In this document: positions 35,168-46,903 of the stretch, piece by piece
Position numbering within the stretch: position 1 is the first letter of the stretch
Layout of the letters: each line of letters opens with the position of its first letter
Assembly: GCF_000687475.1 (NCBI RefSeq)
Contig: NC_057316.1
Location: 4,898,001 to 4,962,000, forward strand
DNA: 64,000 nt
Source of the DNA: Ustilaginoidea virens
Lineage: Eukaryota > Ascomycota > Sordariomycetes > Hypocreales > Clavicipitaceae
Reading direction: 5' to 3'
The notes under the pieces: model-generated
Seen by the model: only the letters and a program-made list of their open reading frames with translations
Told to the model about the DNA's origin: nothing
Database searches by the model: none
Made by a program: the position numbers and the translations under genes

Positions 35168-36478
35168 ATGGAATTCGTCACCGCCCTTCGGGCGACCTTT
35201 GACGACAACAAGCCGTCGTTATTCGAGCTTCTTTCCGAGCAGCAACTCAACAGCTTACTCCCACCCACACTACGATACCTCCTCACAGTCGCTACACAGA
35301 GACATCCACGGTACCTACTGCGAATGCTCAACTCCTTCGATGAGCTTTATGCGCTTTCTATGCTTGTTGTCGAACGACACTATCTACGGACTCGCGGTGG
35401 GTCCTTTACCGAGAACTTCTACGGTCTGAAACGAGACAAGGCCTTACGGGGCGAGATACCCCGGGCGAGCATCGCTGCCCCCCATATTGTTCGAGAAACC
35501 CTGAAACTGTCCTCGTCGGATGTGTGGAAGAATCTTGCGGTCCTTGTCGGTGTGCCGTATCTGAAGCGCAAATTAGACGAGAGCTACGAAATCAATGCCC
35601 CGAGAGCGCTGCTTGGCTCTGCCTACACCCGTATGCCGCAAAATCCAACCCTCAAGGACCGCTTCGGGCATTATTATCGATGGTTCTTGACCCACATGTA
35701 CCCGAGCGTCAACGCTGCCTACTGCTTCGCCATCCTGGCCTTTAATCTCGGGTACCTCTTTGATCGGATCAAGTACCACCATCCTCTCATGTGGCTCATC
35801 GGAACACGGCTTCGTCGAATGACAGGTGCAGATCTTCAAGCAATTGAGGCCCTATCGAAGATGAAGCCGAAGCCGAAGTCGGGAAACAGACCTGGCTGGC
35901 AGTCGTTCTTTTCGCCGAGCGCAATCGCATCCAACGCGCTTTCGAGCCTTTCACTTCTGCTTCCAATGAGCATATTCGCCCTCAAGTTCTTGGAATGGTG
36001 GTACCAGTCAGATTTTGCAAAGCAACTGTCACGCAAAGCCACGGAAAACATTCAACTGCCGCCTCCTGTCGTAAGTGGGGTCGAGAAGAAATCAAGATCG
36101 ATGGAGGAGAAAGGGTTAGGGAACGAAGACAGCGATGAGGGTACTCCGGGCCCCGAGACGGACGTTGACGAGAACGTCACTGCCGAGGCTGCCCCTGTGG
36201 CCATTTCATCCATGTTGCCAATATACGTGGTGTCATGTCCCAAAGATACCTCGCTTTGTCCGATTTGCAGGGACGATATCGTTACCCCTACAGCATGCCA
36301 GACGGGCATCGTGTACTGCTACACGTGTATCCATAGATGGGTAGAAGGGACGCATGCCAAACAAGAGAGGTTTATGGAGAAACGCGGTCGAACGTGGGAG
36401 AGCGGCATGGGACGTTGCGCAGTCACAGGAAAACGCGTCCTCGGCGGAACGGAGGGGTTGCGTAGAATCATGATTTGA
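35168..36478 (+). CDS. pex12: Peroxin Pex12 (peroxisomal RING E3 subunit)
   Basis: Predicted membrane component of the Pex2-Pex10-Pex12 ubiquitin ligase that recycles the Pex5 receptor during peroxisomal matrix import. One exon, 436 aa. The N-terminal Pex2/Pex12 domain is clear ([39 protein letters not shown]). Membrane segments are visible around residues 180-200 ([14 protein letters not shown]) and 260-280. The C-terminal RING begins at about 364 (CPICRDDI, then [10 protein letters not shown] and GRCAVTGK); it lacks the full set of zinc ligands, as is normal for Pex12. The start at 35168 was preferred over the upstream in-frame ATG at 34976 because the conserved protein begins [13 protein letters not shown]. 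An AATAAA lies about 110 nt past the stop. Confidence 0.94.
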   Translation: MEFVTALRATFDDNKPSLFELLSEQQLNSLLPPTLRYLLTVATQRHPRYLLRMLNSFDELYALSMLVVERHYLRTRGGSFTENFYGLKRDKALRGEIPRASIAAPHIVRETLKLSSSDVWKNLAVLVGVPYLKRKLDESYEINAPRALLGSAYTRMPQNPTLKDRFGHYYRWFLTHMYPSVNAAYCFAILAFNLGYLFDRIKYHHPLMWLIGTRLRRMTGADLQAIEALSKMKPKPKSGNRPGWQSFFSPSAIASNALSSLSLLLPMSIFALKFLEWWYQSDFAKQLSRKATENIQLPPPVVSGVEKKSRSMEEKGLGNEDSDEGTPGPETDVDENVTAEAAPVAISSMLPIYVVSCPKDTSLCPICRDDIVTPTACQTGIVYCYTCIHRWVEGTHAKQERFMEKRGRTWESGMGRCAVTGKRVLGGTEGLRRIMI

Positions 36479-37736
36479 AGACACGGGGAGAATGTGGTGG
36501 ACATGGAAAAGGCCGAGGGGGGGTAACGATGAGCGAGCAGATGGCTCATGAAATCCTTTCCTGGGAGATGAAGACTGCGAAATGGCGAATAAAACAACAA
36601 CAATCTCACCACGGGTCTGTCTGCAGACTTGGGCGTGCCCAACGCGCACACACACACACACGCACACACACACACACACACACACACGCCGCCAAGAAAG
36701 CAGAAAGAAAGCCGAAAGAAAAAAGAAAACAAGGCTAAACGCGTCTGGTCATCGAATCTGTCAACAATAAAACGCGCCACGTCGAGCTCAAGGATTCTGG
36801 ATCGAGCCGTCCGAGTTGATTTTGTCTTGGCCCTGCAGGAACGGCATGCAGCAACTGCGGACTGGCCAATAGGATGTCATGCATGGGCTCCACTTTGGCC
36901 GTTTCTGGAATGTTGGCGACTGAACGCGACGAGACAATCAATGTCGTGCACCAGTTGACCATCTATCAGTCCAAACATGTTCCCGACGGTCCCGCCAAGT
37001 GACAAATGAACCCGAGTTGCTTCGGGTTGAGAGAGGAGTCAGGCCGTTTTCGGCGAAAAGGCGGCTCGAAGCCGGGTCGAAGCGGGCAGTGGTTGGTATG
37101 CGACTGGACGCCAAAAACGGACTTGGCAGAGCAACAGTCTGGTCCGATATTTCAAACATTCTTCCCTCTGCTAAGCCACTGCAATGGGCGGCGCTAACTC
37201 CTCTTGTGCCCAAGCAAGGCCGGCAGCGGGCTCCCGCGCGAACCCTCCCTCCGTCCGAGTCCGTCACGGGGCGAGTTTCCCTGCGACTATTCCCAAAACA
37301 TCCCAGGAACCGTCACTGGAATGCAGCCGGCCCACCAACTCCCGTGGACCCAAGGGGCCGGATGGAGGGAAAAGCGGCATAGTCAGGTACGCAATCGTCC
37401 AGTCTCCATTGTATGAAACCGAAACCGAAATCATCTTGGGAGATGGAGAACAACGACTAGCCAGCCACGCGAATTTCTCGCCATGAAACAAGGAAAAAAC
37501 AAAAAAAGAAAAAAAAAAAACAAACGATATATAAGTGCCATGTCTTAGCCATGGGGTCTGGGAAAGGAAGTCTTGCTCTTGCTAAGCCCTTTCCTCTGCT
37601 CAACTCCGCTGCCACCAACTATACCCGGCGGTCCTGCCACAGTTCTGGCCAAGAAGAAAAAGGATAACCCAACAAGTTGCCACGGGAACATCGACGACGA
37701 GAAACAAGGCGTTACCAAGCGCGCGCACCACCCGCC
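36479..37736. other. Intergenic region with (CA)n microsatellite
   Basis: 3' flank of pex12 and upstream of the GH16 gene. It holds a (CA)n tract (36646-36687) and an A-rich tract (37493-37523). A signal-peptide exon for the GH16 protein may lie within the last few hundred bases, but none could be joined with confidence. Confidence 0.5.
36646..36687. repeat. (CA)n microsatellite
   Basis: About 20 CA units with two CG interruptions, downstream of pex12. Confidence 0.95.
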
Positions 37737-40441
37737 ATGGCCTACGCTTTGGCAACCTCGTATTCGGGGGAATCTCTTCTCTCAGGCTTCAACTGGTTCA
37801 GCGGAGCCGATCCTTCGCATGGATCCGTCTCTTACCAAAGCCGTTCCGATGCCCAAGCCATGGGTCTCTACTCGGTCGACCAAAACACAGGTGTTGTGCG
37901 GCTGGGGGTCGACCACACTAACACATATGCCCTCAACCAAGGAAGACCGAGCATACGCCTCGAGAGCAAGCAGGCCTACAACCATGGTCTGTTTGTGGCT
38001 GATTTCCTGCACATGCCCCCTTCGCAGTGTGGTCTCTGGCCAGCATGTAAGTGACTTGGCTTCCCTTCCCCCCGCCCCGGACGGCTGTTTCCACCCTGAA
38101 TCTGAATAGTCAGAGGAAGGAGGCGCCAGAAAGAAACCCCCCTCACTAATCGCTCTCAATCCGTTAGTCTGGGCGTATGGCCCGAACTGGCCGTATGGCG
38201 GTGAAGTCGACATTGTCGAAGGAGCCAACGACCAGTATCACAACGTCTTGTCGGCACACACGGCACAAGGATGCACAGTCTCCAGCACCATGAGTTCCAT
38301 GTTCTCGGGGTCTCAGCGCACGACAAACTGCTTCGTCGGCGGCGACAACGTCGGATGCGGCTACTTTTCTCCTCCAGGAGACACCGCCGCGTATGGCGAT
38401 GGATTCAACGCCGCCAACGGGGGCGTGTACGCCATGGAGTGGGACAGCGACTTCATCAAGATCTGGCACTTTACAAGAGGCCAGATTCCCCAGGACATTA
38501 CGGCTAAGCAACCCGACCCAGACGGGTGGGGATTGCCAACGGCCATATTTGGAGGGCCGTCTTGCAGCGTGGACAACTTCTTCAAGGATATGAGTCTCGT
38601 CATCAACATTGTAAGCCGAACCCCTGCCCCCTTGATGCCTGCCTCGGCTTGAAAAGATGAAAAAACGGGCAAAACGAGCTCAAGGTGGCAAATGACTGAT
38701 TCTGACTCTTGTGGACCCTTAGAACTTTTGCGGTGATTGGGGGAACGCTATTTGGGGCAAAACCGACGGCTGCGGCAAATTCGCCTCGACTTGCAGCGAA
38801 TATGTCGCCAAAAATCCCCAGGCGTTTGCCAATGCCTACTGGGACGTTCGTTACATTGATGCTTACATGAAGAGCAACACGACGGCATTTAATTCAACAT
38901 TAACATCGACATCATTGTCAGGATCATCGCCAGCATCATCGCCAGCATCATCGTCGGCATCGTCGTCGGCACCATCGTCGGCATCGTCGGCATCATCAGG
39001 ATCATCGTCGGCATCATTGTCAGGATCATCCCCAGGGTCAACACCGGCGTCAACATCGGCGTCAACATCGGCACCGACATCCTCCACTACCAGTCAACCT
39101 GAGCAGACTACTACCATACGCCTGACAATGACGACTTCCATGACCACAACCGTGACCCTACGGATCAATCGATCTACCAGAGTTGGCTACAATGACACAT
39201 TCACTCCCTACGTCTTGGCCGGATCGTCCGCGTCGGCCACATTTTCTCTACCGTCTACATCATCTACATCGTCTTCGTCATTTACATCATCTATGTCGTC
39301 GATGTCGCCTGTTTCGTCGATGTCGCCCGTTTCGTCGATGTCGTCTATGTCGTCTATGTCGTCGATGTCGTCGATGTCGTCAATGTCGTCGATGTCGTCG
39401 ATGTCGCCGATGTCGTCAATGTCGCCTGTGTCATCGATGTCGCCTGTGTCATCGATGTCGCCTGTGTCATCGATGTCGCCTGTATCGTCGATGTCGTCTG
39501 CTTTCTCTACATCATCTTCAGTCTTCAGTCAGACATCTGGCCCGGTAAACCCACTCAAAGTCGATGATTTCGCTCTGTTAGGTTGCTACGGATCCAGCGA
39601 CGGATTCAAGACGTTCCAACTTGCCAAGAATAGCAAGGAAATGACCGTGTCTATGTGCGTCAAACTCTGCAACGGGTCCATGCTTGCGGGCATATACGAT
39701 GGGCAATGCTACTGCGGTTCTACCCTGGACGCCAACACCCGCGCTGTAGATAGCCAAACCGGCGTCTGCGACCAGCCCTGCCCCGGCGACCAGAGCCAAT
39801 ACTGCGGTGGCTTGGCGATGTCGGGGAGCAGTCAGAACTCCAATGTCGTTCAAGGGAGGAGTTGGCGCTTTTCTCAACTGGCGCACCGTCGCCGCGATGT
39901 CGTACCCGCCAATGTGCTTCTCACCGTCTACGGCGCCATCCAGAACCAGTTGGCGCAGCCGCCGCCTCCGCCCATGGCAGCTGGACAGAATTTCACATAC
40001 CTTTTTACCGGCACTACCTCGAACACGGCTGTCCCTGCATCACAAACCGCTCCTACAGCCTGGAGCCCTTCTACCTCGACGAATACAGTCCTTGTGACTG
40101 TGCGTCCCACAAAGGTGGTTGTCGATGACATCAATTGTGAACAGGGACAGTCCACCACTACTTCTGTTGGCGCTGGTTCAGGTTCAAGTTCAGGTTCAAG
40201 TTCAGGTTCAAGTTCAGGTTCAGGCTCAGGCTCAGGCTCTGGCTCTGGCTCTGGCTCCGGCTCCGGCTCCGGCTCCGGTTCAGGTTCAGGTTCAGGTTCA
40301 GGTTCAGGTTCAGGTTCAGGTTCAGGTTCAGGTTCAGGTTCAGGTTCAGGTTCAGGTTCAGGTTCAGGTTCAGGTTCAGGCTCCGGCTCAGGCTCCAGCT
40401 CCGGCTCCGGCTCCGGCTCAGGTTCAGGTTCAGGTTCAGGT

Positions 40442-40518
<77 letters not shown>

Positions 40519-40777
40519 TTCAAGCTCAAGCTCAGGCTCCGGCTCTAGCTCCGGCTCTAGCTCTGGCTCTAGCTCTAGCTCTAGCTCTGGCTCCGGCTCT
40601 AGCTCTGGCTCCGGCTCTAGCTCTGGCTCCGGCTCCGGCGTTGGCTCCGGCTCAGGGACTTCGAATCCCGGCAATACGACCATTGCACCCTCTATTGTAA
40701 TGGCCAGTGCAAATGGACTAGGACTTGAGAGCGTGATGTTGGGTCTAGCCGCATTCGCGATGGCATTAATGCTTTAA
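37737..40777 (+). CDS. GPI-type GH16 beta-glucanase with WSC domain and Ser-Gly stalk
   Basis: Predicted cell-wall endo-1,3(4)-beta-glucanase or glucan-modifying enzyme. Exons 37737-38046, 38168-38610 and 38723-40777 give 935 aa; the introns (121 and 112 nt) have GTAAGT/GTAAGC donors and exact phases. The GH16 domain starts close to the N-terminus ([15 protein letters not shown]) and has the catalytic ExDxxE motif GGEVDIVEG (E116, D118, E121). A Ser-rich linker follows with SSM repeats, then a WSC carbohydrate-binding domain (about 532-620; [27 protein letters not shown]). Next come some 165 residues of Ser-Gly dipeptides and a hydrophobic tail ([12 protein letters not shown]) typical of a GPI-anchor signal. 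No signal peptide precedes [12 protein letters not shown], so the true first exon is probably upstream and missing here. Confidence 0.88.
39290..39505 (+). repeat. TCG/ATG-rich 9-bp coding repeat (Ser-Ser-Met)
   Basis: Tandem copies of TCGTCGATG-like units encode repeated Ser-Ser-Met and Ser-Pro-Met or Ser-Pro-Val steps in the linker between the GH16 and WSC domains. Confidence 0.9.
40165..40660 (+). repeat. Ser-Gly dipeptide-coding hexanucleotide array
   Basis: About 490 bp of GGTTCA, GGCTCA, GGCTCC and GGCTCT hexamers encode alternating Ser and Gly. Blocks of identical codons sit side by side, which suggests successive local expansions. The array is open in other frames on both strands, which produces spurious long frames. 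Confidence 0.95.
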
Positions 40778-41274
40778 AACCTCGGCAACCTTTCTTATCG
40801 TTGAAATAGACTGGGAAGCATTCAGTTGGCGTAAATATGACTTGCATTTTTCTTGGTTTGACTACTCGACAAGCAAATTTTTCAGTCTTGTACTTGGGCT
40901 TTGGGCGTTTGTTTTTTTGTTTTCCCTTCTTGGTTTTTTTTTTGTCTTTACGGGCAACTTGGTTTGTGTGACGGATGCATGGCATGGTGGAATTGACGTT
41001 TGAAAGTCATCAAATAGTCAAGTCTTGGAGGGAAAACCACAATAAACCAGCCGGTCATCGACGCTACTCTAGGGGACGGATCTACTTCCTGTGAATTGTG
41101 ACTTGCCATCCTGTGCCGGGTAACTGATGAACCGATAGCATCCAATGTATGTGCAATTCCAGACTTCCAACTTGTCACCCGGTTTCGTTGGGGAAATCAA
41201 AGTCAAATGAGAGGCGCGCCGGCCCAGTTTTGATTTCCCAAATTTTTTACTCTTGCTTCTATTCTAATATTGTT
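40778..41274. other. Convergent intergenic region
   Basis: 3' flanks of the GH16 gene and the metallophosphoesterase gene. No gene is seen. Confidence 0.55.
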
Positions 41275-42455
41275 CTAAATATCTACAACGATGGAGCGGC
41301 TGACAGCCCTTCCCGTATTTTTGTACATTTGACCGGCATTGACCATGAGGCTACCCTGACCGCTGCCAGGCCCGCCCATGAGCCATTTCCAAAGCACGCT
41401 ATGGATACCGTGGAAAACCACGGCAGACATGTCAACCCAAGACTGGTTGGGGATGAAGTCCCGGAAAAACCCCCTCGGTGGGCGAGACAAGAGACGCTCG
41501 TAGGCGATTTGCATGTCATCCCAATACACAGACTCTTTGCCGTAGGCGCAGTGGCAGTGGCCAAATACATGCAGCCGGGGCTTGACGCGCCAGACTTCTC
41601 GGAGTAGTTGAGGGCAGCCTAGGTCTAGATCCAGGTGGTGCTTCTGAAAGAGCATTGTGAGTTTTCCGCCAGGGAGGAAAATGGCAGCAGTAGGGGCTTA
41701 CTGGAGGCCCGTGTGTCACGAGAATGTCTGTCTGCGGAGGCACTTTACTCAGCCAAGGTGACTGGGCAGGCGAGTATTGGAACCTGGAGCGGTCAAAGTC
41801 AGGGGAAAAGAAATAGGGACATTGAAGGGAAAATGCCACGTTTTGGTTTAGATGTACGTCGGACATGAATGACGAGACGCGAGCAAGACTGGTCGGTAGT
41901 GTTGGGACGGGGGACGGGGACGGTAACGCACGCAAAACTTTTGGGACCACACTCGGGAATGTCTGGGGCGCCAAAGATTGAAATTTCCCTTTCCTTGATT
42001 GTGTGGACCGAGCTCTCGCCCTGTAGATAGACAATGCCGTCGAGATCGAGCCTGGCAGCTCGGCGCCGGTCATCATCGCATCGACTCCGTATGTCAAAGT
42101 AGCTGTCGTGGTTACCGGCAACGACTATTTTCACGGCGTGAGGCAAGGACTTTAGCCAGTCGAGCTGCTTCTGGATGTCTGCAGCGGTGCCGTTGTTGGT
42201 AAGATCCCCTGCGTGAATGAGAATGTCGCCCGGGGCCACGTCCACAGTCTGGTCGTGTGTGTCGGAGATGCATACCACGCGGACGGCAGCCTTGTGGCGA
42301 GGGGGGCGGAAGGGCGTGCCTCTGAGGTGGAGAACAAGGCGGTAGAAACTGCTGGCCAAGTAGTTGAGCGGAGAGAGGATGAGATGGTCCAGCATGGTGA
42401 GGTTCTCCCACTGGTTGGGGCGGCGAAGGCCGAGCCAGACTAGGAGGTCCTTCAT
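41275..42455 (-). CDS. Calcineurin-like metallophosphoesterase
   Basis: Predicted dinuclear-metal phosphoesterase of the calcineurin-like superfamily; the substrate is unknown. Three exons on the minus strand: 42455-41932, 41783-41702 and 41643-41275. The introns are 148 and 58 nt, with donors GTGCGT and GTAAGC, and phases join exactly (SFA|FQYS, HGPP|KHHL), giving 324 aa. All metal-site blocks are present: DxH as CISDTHDQ (D65, H67), GD as HAGDLTNNG (D84), GNHD (N115-H116), VTHGPP (H199) and GHxH as FGHCHCAYG (H231, H233). The N-terminus is moderately hydrophobic but not a clear signal peptide. It is divergent from the TMEM16 gene. The nearest families known are small fungal Ser/Thr phosphatase-like proteins and MPPED-type enzymes. 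Confidence 0.9.
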
Positions 42456-43297
42456 GATGGGGACGACGGTTGGACGAAGGGGAAGGGGATTTCCGCGCTG
42501 GGTTTTGTTTGGGACTGGGCGGCAACAGAGGCGGCTCCTTCAGCGACGGGCGATCATGCCAATGCAGCCGTCTGGACCGACGCGGCCGCTCGTCATGGAA
42601 GACTTGGGAAATTTGGAGGATTTGAACAGTGGCATTGGTTGAGGCTCATCGATTGCCAGTTGAAGGATGGCTGTCGTCCCCGGTCTGTGAGAATGGAGGG
42701 AAAGGAGGGCCACAAGAAGGTACCTGCGGAGTGCTGGGCCTGCGCTATATAAATCTCGTACTCCATGGCTCTATACTTTGTACTCCGTACGGAGTAGCCA
42801 GGTTGAATTGGCCCTGGCCCGTGCCCCTTCCTGGAAAAGCACGGCCCACCCGAAGCTTCCGCAGAGTCCAGACCCTCTTCGCTGGAGTCTGGGGGGGCTG
42901 GTGGGGCGGGTGGGGCGGGGCGGCTGCTCTTGAGGTACGCTGGGCAGCTTGCAGCTTGCAGCTTGCAGCTTGCAGCTTGCACCTAGCACCTTGCACCTTG
43001 CACCTTGCACCTTTTGGCTTGCCAGTCAATTGGAGGCACAATCGACCTTGCCTATTCCGCAGCTAGCCAATGATAAAAAGCCCCTTGCTTGAATATTTCA
43101 TTGACTGGGGCATTTCTCCTCCCGAGTCCTTACATCCTACCCTCCCGAGGCCAAGTCGGCCACACCCGTTGCATTTGCTTCCCCCAGTCTGTCTTGTCTG
43201 CCCGCACTTCAAAACGACAAACCCTTGTTTCCAGGAGTGACGAGTCGGGAGCCATCGCATCGCCTGATTAGCCACCGCTCCGTTTACGTTCGTCAAC
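42456..43297. promoter_or_regulatory. Bidirectional promoter region with palindrome and heptamer array
   Basis: This separates the divergent metallophosphoesterase and TMEM16 starts. It holds the complete 16-bp palindrome TACTCCGTACGGAGTA (42781-42796) and a heptamer array (42945-43013). No gene is supported. Confidence 0.55.
42945..43013. repeat. Heptanucleotide array CAGCTTG then CACCTTG
   Basis: Five CAGCTTG units (42945-42979) are followed by CACCTAG and CACCTTG units up to 43013. The switch between two related units keeps the 7-bp period. Confidence 0.93.
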
Positions 43298-45996
43298 ATG
43301 TCGGGGTTGAGGCAACTGTACGGGAAGAAGAGCAATGGGACAGCCTCAGACAACCTTGGGTATGTACCTGCATAACGACTTTGTTCTGTCGGCCAGCTGC
43401 AGCTGCCATGTTGATGGTGATGGTGATGGTGATGGTGATGGTGATGGTGATGGTGATGGTGATGGTGACGGTGATGGGTGCTGGCCGCATGCTGACCATT
43501 TGCAAAAAGGGTAGACTATGTCATACACTATAAAGTCCCCGCCAACGGTGAAGCTTCAGACCCCGTCTTCGAGACAAGAAACCGATGATGCGATGGTCCG
43601 AAAGCTAACATGATGCAGACCTAGTTGGGGCCGAAGCGGGCTTCCTACAGCTTATTCAGGCCCTGACGCACGTGGGGCTGGCCACTGAAGTGCGACGTGG
43701 TGATGCTGGCTCTCTGCTCATCTTTGTCAAGATTGCGTCCAAAAACCTCCTGGCCCAGCAAGTCTACCGCGGTCGTTTGCAGGACTGGCTGCAAGGCGTC
43801 CGCACATCTGGCCCCAACTCCGATATCAACCGAACCCTCGAGGACGAACCAGTCACCGAAGCAGAACGACTCCGCCTAGTCTACCAGCTGATCGTCAGGC
43901 CTGAAAACGAGGGTGGTGCTGGCATCAATCAAGCAAGCCCCAAATGGAGGCACGTAGCCGACATTTTCCCCCTTCATGATCAAGCATTCAATCAGCGCTG
44001 GATTCAGAAATGGACAAAAAAGTCTCTGTTGGACGAAGCCGACCTTGGACATGTCCGCGACAAGTTCGGCGAGAGCGTCGCCTTTTACTTTGCCTTTTTG
44101 AGAAGCTACTTTATATCCTTGGTGTTCCCTGCGGCTTTTGGCTTCGCTGCCTGGATGTTGCTCGGCCAATTCTCCAGTCTTTACGCCCTTGCCTGCGGCC
44201 TCTGGTCGGTAGTTTTTCTCGAGTATTGGAAGAAGAAGGAGGTTGACTTGGCGGTTCAGTGGGGCGTACGCGGCGTTTCGTCCATCCAGCTTCCCCGACC
44301 CGAGTTTAAATGGGATTATGAGGCTGAAGACATGGTGACCGGCGAGCCGGTAAAGGTTTACCCATACCTGAAGCGGCTGCAGACTCAGTTGCTGCAGATA
44401 CCCTTTGCCATTGCCTGTGTTGTCGTCCTTGGCGGTCTGGTAGTCATTGCCAACTCACTAGAAATCTTCATAAACCAAGTGTATGATGGTCCGGGCAAGC
44501 AGTACCTGGTGAGTTTCACGACATGGAAGATGCTCTGTCTGGCTGCCATGCCAAATGCTGGGTAGTTTGATAGGACTAATCTGACCGACGACAGGGATTC
44601 GTTCCTACCATGATCTTGGTCATTTTCACCCCTACGTTCTCTGCTGTGCTGATGAAAGCTGCGAATGCTTTGACAGAAAAAGAAAACTACAATACGCTTG
44701 ACGGTATGCTGTCTTTATTCTTCGTCTTCTTTCTTTCTTCCCGCTTTTTTTTTTTTTTTTTTTTTTTTGCTTCCTACGTTTACAGATACACTGACTCCCA
44801 ACTGCAGCCCATAAAGCTGCACTTATTCAAAAGCAATTCGTCCTAAATTTCATGACCTCGTACATGGCGCTTTTCTTTACCGGATTTGTCTACATTCCAT
44901 TCGGAAGTATTCTTTTCCCGTTTCTTGATTTCTGGCGTCGCACAGCTCAAACGCTCACATTTAGTGAGAAGCCTCTGCCAACGCAGCAGTTTCGCGTAAA
45001 CCCTGAACGCATCAGCAGCCAGATGTTTTACTTCACCGTCACTGCTCAGGTTGTAAACTTTGCCACCGAGGTCATTGTTCCTTATGTCAAGCACAAGGCC
45101 TTTGCCAAGGCCAAGGAGTTGCAGTCTCGAGACGCACACGCACAGGATCACCCGGAAGAGGCAGACTTTTTGAAACGGGTCCGAGATGAATGCGAACTGG
45201 AAGTTTACGATGTCACCAGTGACTACCGAGAGATGGTGATGCAGTTTGGTGAGCTTGGGATAAATGGCAATTTGCGTGCAGAGTCTGAAACGTGATGGTC
45301 TGACAAGGCTACAATAGGCTACCTGACCCTGTTTTCCGTCGCTTGGCCATTGGCTGGATGCTGTTTCCTCATCAACAACTGGGTAGAGTTGCGTTCCGAT
45401 GGCTTGAAGATGGCCCTCAGCTGCAAGCGACCGATCCCCTGGAGGTCCGACTCGATTGGCCCCTGGCTTGATGCTATTGGTTTCCTGTCGTGGCTTGGGA
45501 GCATCACAAGCGCCTCAATTGTGTTCCTCTGCAGACCAGGAACCACGGCCCGAATGACGGCTTGGGGAGGGCTGGTCAGTATCCTCTTGGCGGAGCACTT
45601 CTACCTCTTGGCGCAGCAGGTTGTCCGATTTGTCATGAACAAGGTAGAGAGCCCAGGCTTGCAGCAAGAACGCAAAGAGCGCTTCATGACGAAGAAGAAG
45701 CTTCTCGCGGAAAATCTTGGCCAGGAAGCGACTGCAAAGGCAGCTGTACCAGGAGTGGTGGCCGGTGAGAAGATCACAAAGGAGGCTCTCGAGGAACAGG
45801 CCCGGCAGGCTTCGATGCAGGGCGGCCACGGAAGCTGCGAGGAACTGTAAGTTTCCCTCCATTGGCCCAGAGACGATGCCGCGTGCACGGGATTTCTGAC
45901 TCGGGGACTTTGCGTAGGTTCTGGCAGCGTCAGAGAGGCATGGACGAAACGATTGCCGTTGGCCGAAAGATGATGGGACAGCAGGCGGGTTTTTGA
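43298..45996 (+). CDS. TMEM16/anoctamin-type membrane protein (lipid scramblase family)
   Basis: Predicted Ca2+-dependent phospholipid scramblase or channel, related to Aspergillus afTMEM16. Seven exons: 43298-43359, 43510-43547, 43619-44508, 44595-44703, 44808-45248, 45318-45846 and 45918-45996. All phases fit and give 715 aa (afTMEM16 is about 735). The cytosolic N-terminal domain starts VDYVIHYKVP and includes HVGLATEVRRGDAGSLLIFV. About ten hydrophobic segments follow (YFISLVFPAAFGFAAWMLLG, QIPFAIACVVVLGGLVVIAN, TSYMALFFTGFVYIPFG). The EKENYNTLDAHKAALIQKQF loop and FVMNKVESPGLQQER are typical of the fungal family. It ends in a charged tail (FWQRQRGMDETIAVGRKM). Intron 1 contains a GATGGT array. 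Whether it scrambles lipids cannot be read from the sequence. Confidence 0.93.
43411..43481 (+). repeat. (GATGGT)n hexanucleotide array in TMEM16 intron 1
   Basis: About eleven GATGGT copies inside the 150-nt first intron, between the GTATGT donor and a GCTGACC branch-like site near 43489. Confidence 0.93.
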
Positions 45997-46903
45997 GATT
46001 CGTTGACCCATTGGGATTAGGGTCGTGCTGCGGGCCTCCAGCTTGCATGTGGTCTTGGGCAGTCGGCCGAAATTGGACCCAGAAAAGAGAATTCTGCCTC
46101 GCCATGGCTCAAAGGCTTGCATAAGGTTGTAGTCTAGAGTGAACTGTGAGTGAACTTGTCGACATTCACAGGACATAAAATAAGCACCGATCTCGGATCT
46201 CGGATCTCGGATCTCGGATCTCGGATCTCGGATCTCGGATCTCGGATCTCGGGCACCCCAACGCCTGAGACTGAGACGACCCACCTGCGCCAAGTTGACA
46301 AGGAAAGCGGGGTGACCCAGGTTGACCCAGGGGTAGTTGGTTGAACCTTCCGAGCTTCGGCTGGACCGCTGAGGTTGCTTTTCGACAATCACAACATCGA
46401 TCGAATCCCTCGTCGTGGCGACGAGTTCTTCGCCGTTTCTCTGCACATAAGTCAAACGTAGGTGCAGAACACGGAGTTGGGTGCTGTCGAATGTGGTTTA
46501 CTCGGCACAGCCAGGGCCCACCACCTAACCCTTCTAACCCTTCCTTGCTTTGAGTTCGGCCACGACAACAACTTCAACATGCGTCGCTTCGCAGCGGAGA
46601 TCCGGTCTGGACCGCTCCCAGGACAGAAAGCCATCCCGGCGCGCATCTCCATCCGGCCTGCATCAAACCGGCCGAGTTTCCGCCTTGCTCACCGCGCCTG
46701 CTCGAGCCCTGCTCGCTTTATCAATTGCAGCAGCAGCTGCTGCTATCTTGGCCTTCCATCGTGGAGACTTCGGAGTGGGGCCTTTGGCACATTGCAAAAC
46801 ACGGTGCGAAGCTTGTATTTTAGTCGGCGACGACTCGTTTTCCCTCGTCCACCGGCCTTTGCCTTGAAGTACATGTCCTCAAGGCATCTGAACACCCGCC
46901 CTC
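45997..46903. other. Intergenic region with heptamer array
   Basis: Between the TMEM16 gene and the MFS pseudogene. It contains nine perfect GATCTCG units (46189-46251). A frame at 46462-46947 is unrelated to either neighbour and has no recognised motif. Confidence 0.5.
46189..46251. repeat. GATCTCG heptanucleotide array
   Basis: Nine perfect head-to-tail 7-bp units. Confidence 0.96.

Noticed and set aside
39928..40683. Minus-strand 251-codon frame rich in Glu-Pro repeats
   Set aside because: It is the antisense shadow of the Ser-Gly array; any hexamer array without stops is open in several frames.
46189..46251. Heptamer array considered as a telomere-like repeat
   Set aside because: Fungal telomeres are TTAGGG; GATCTCG is unrelated and lies between genes.
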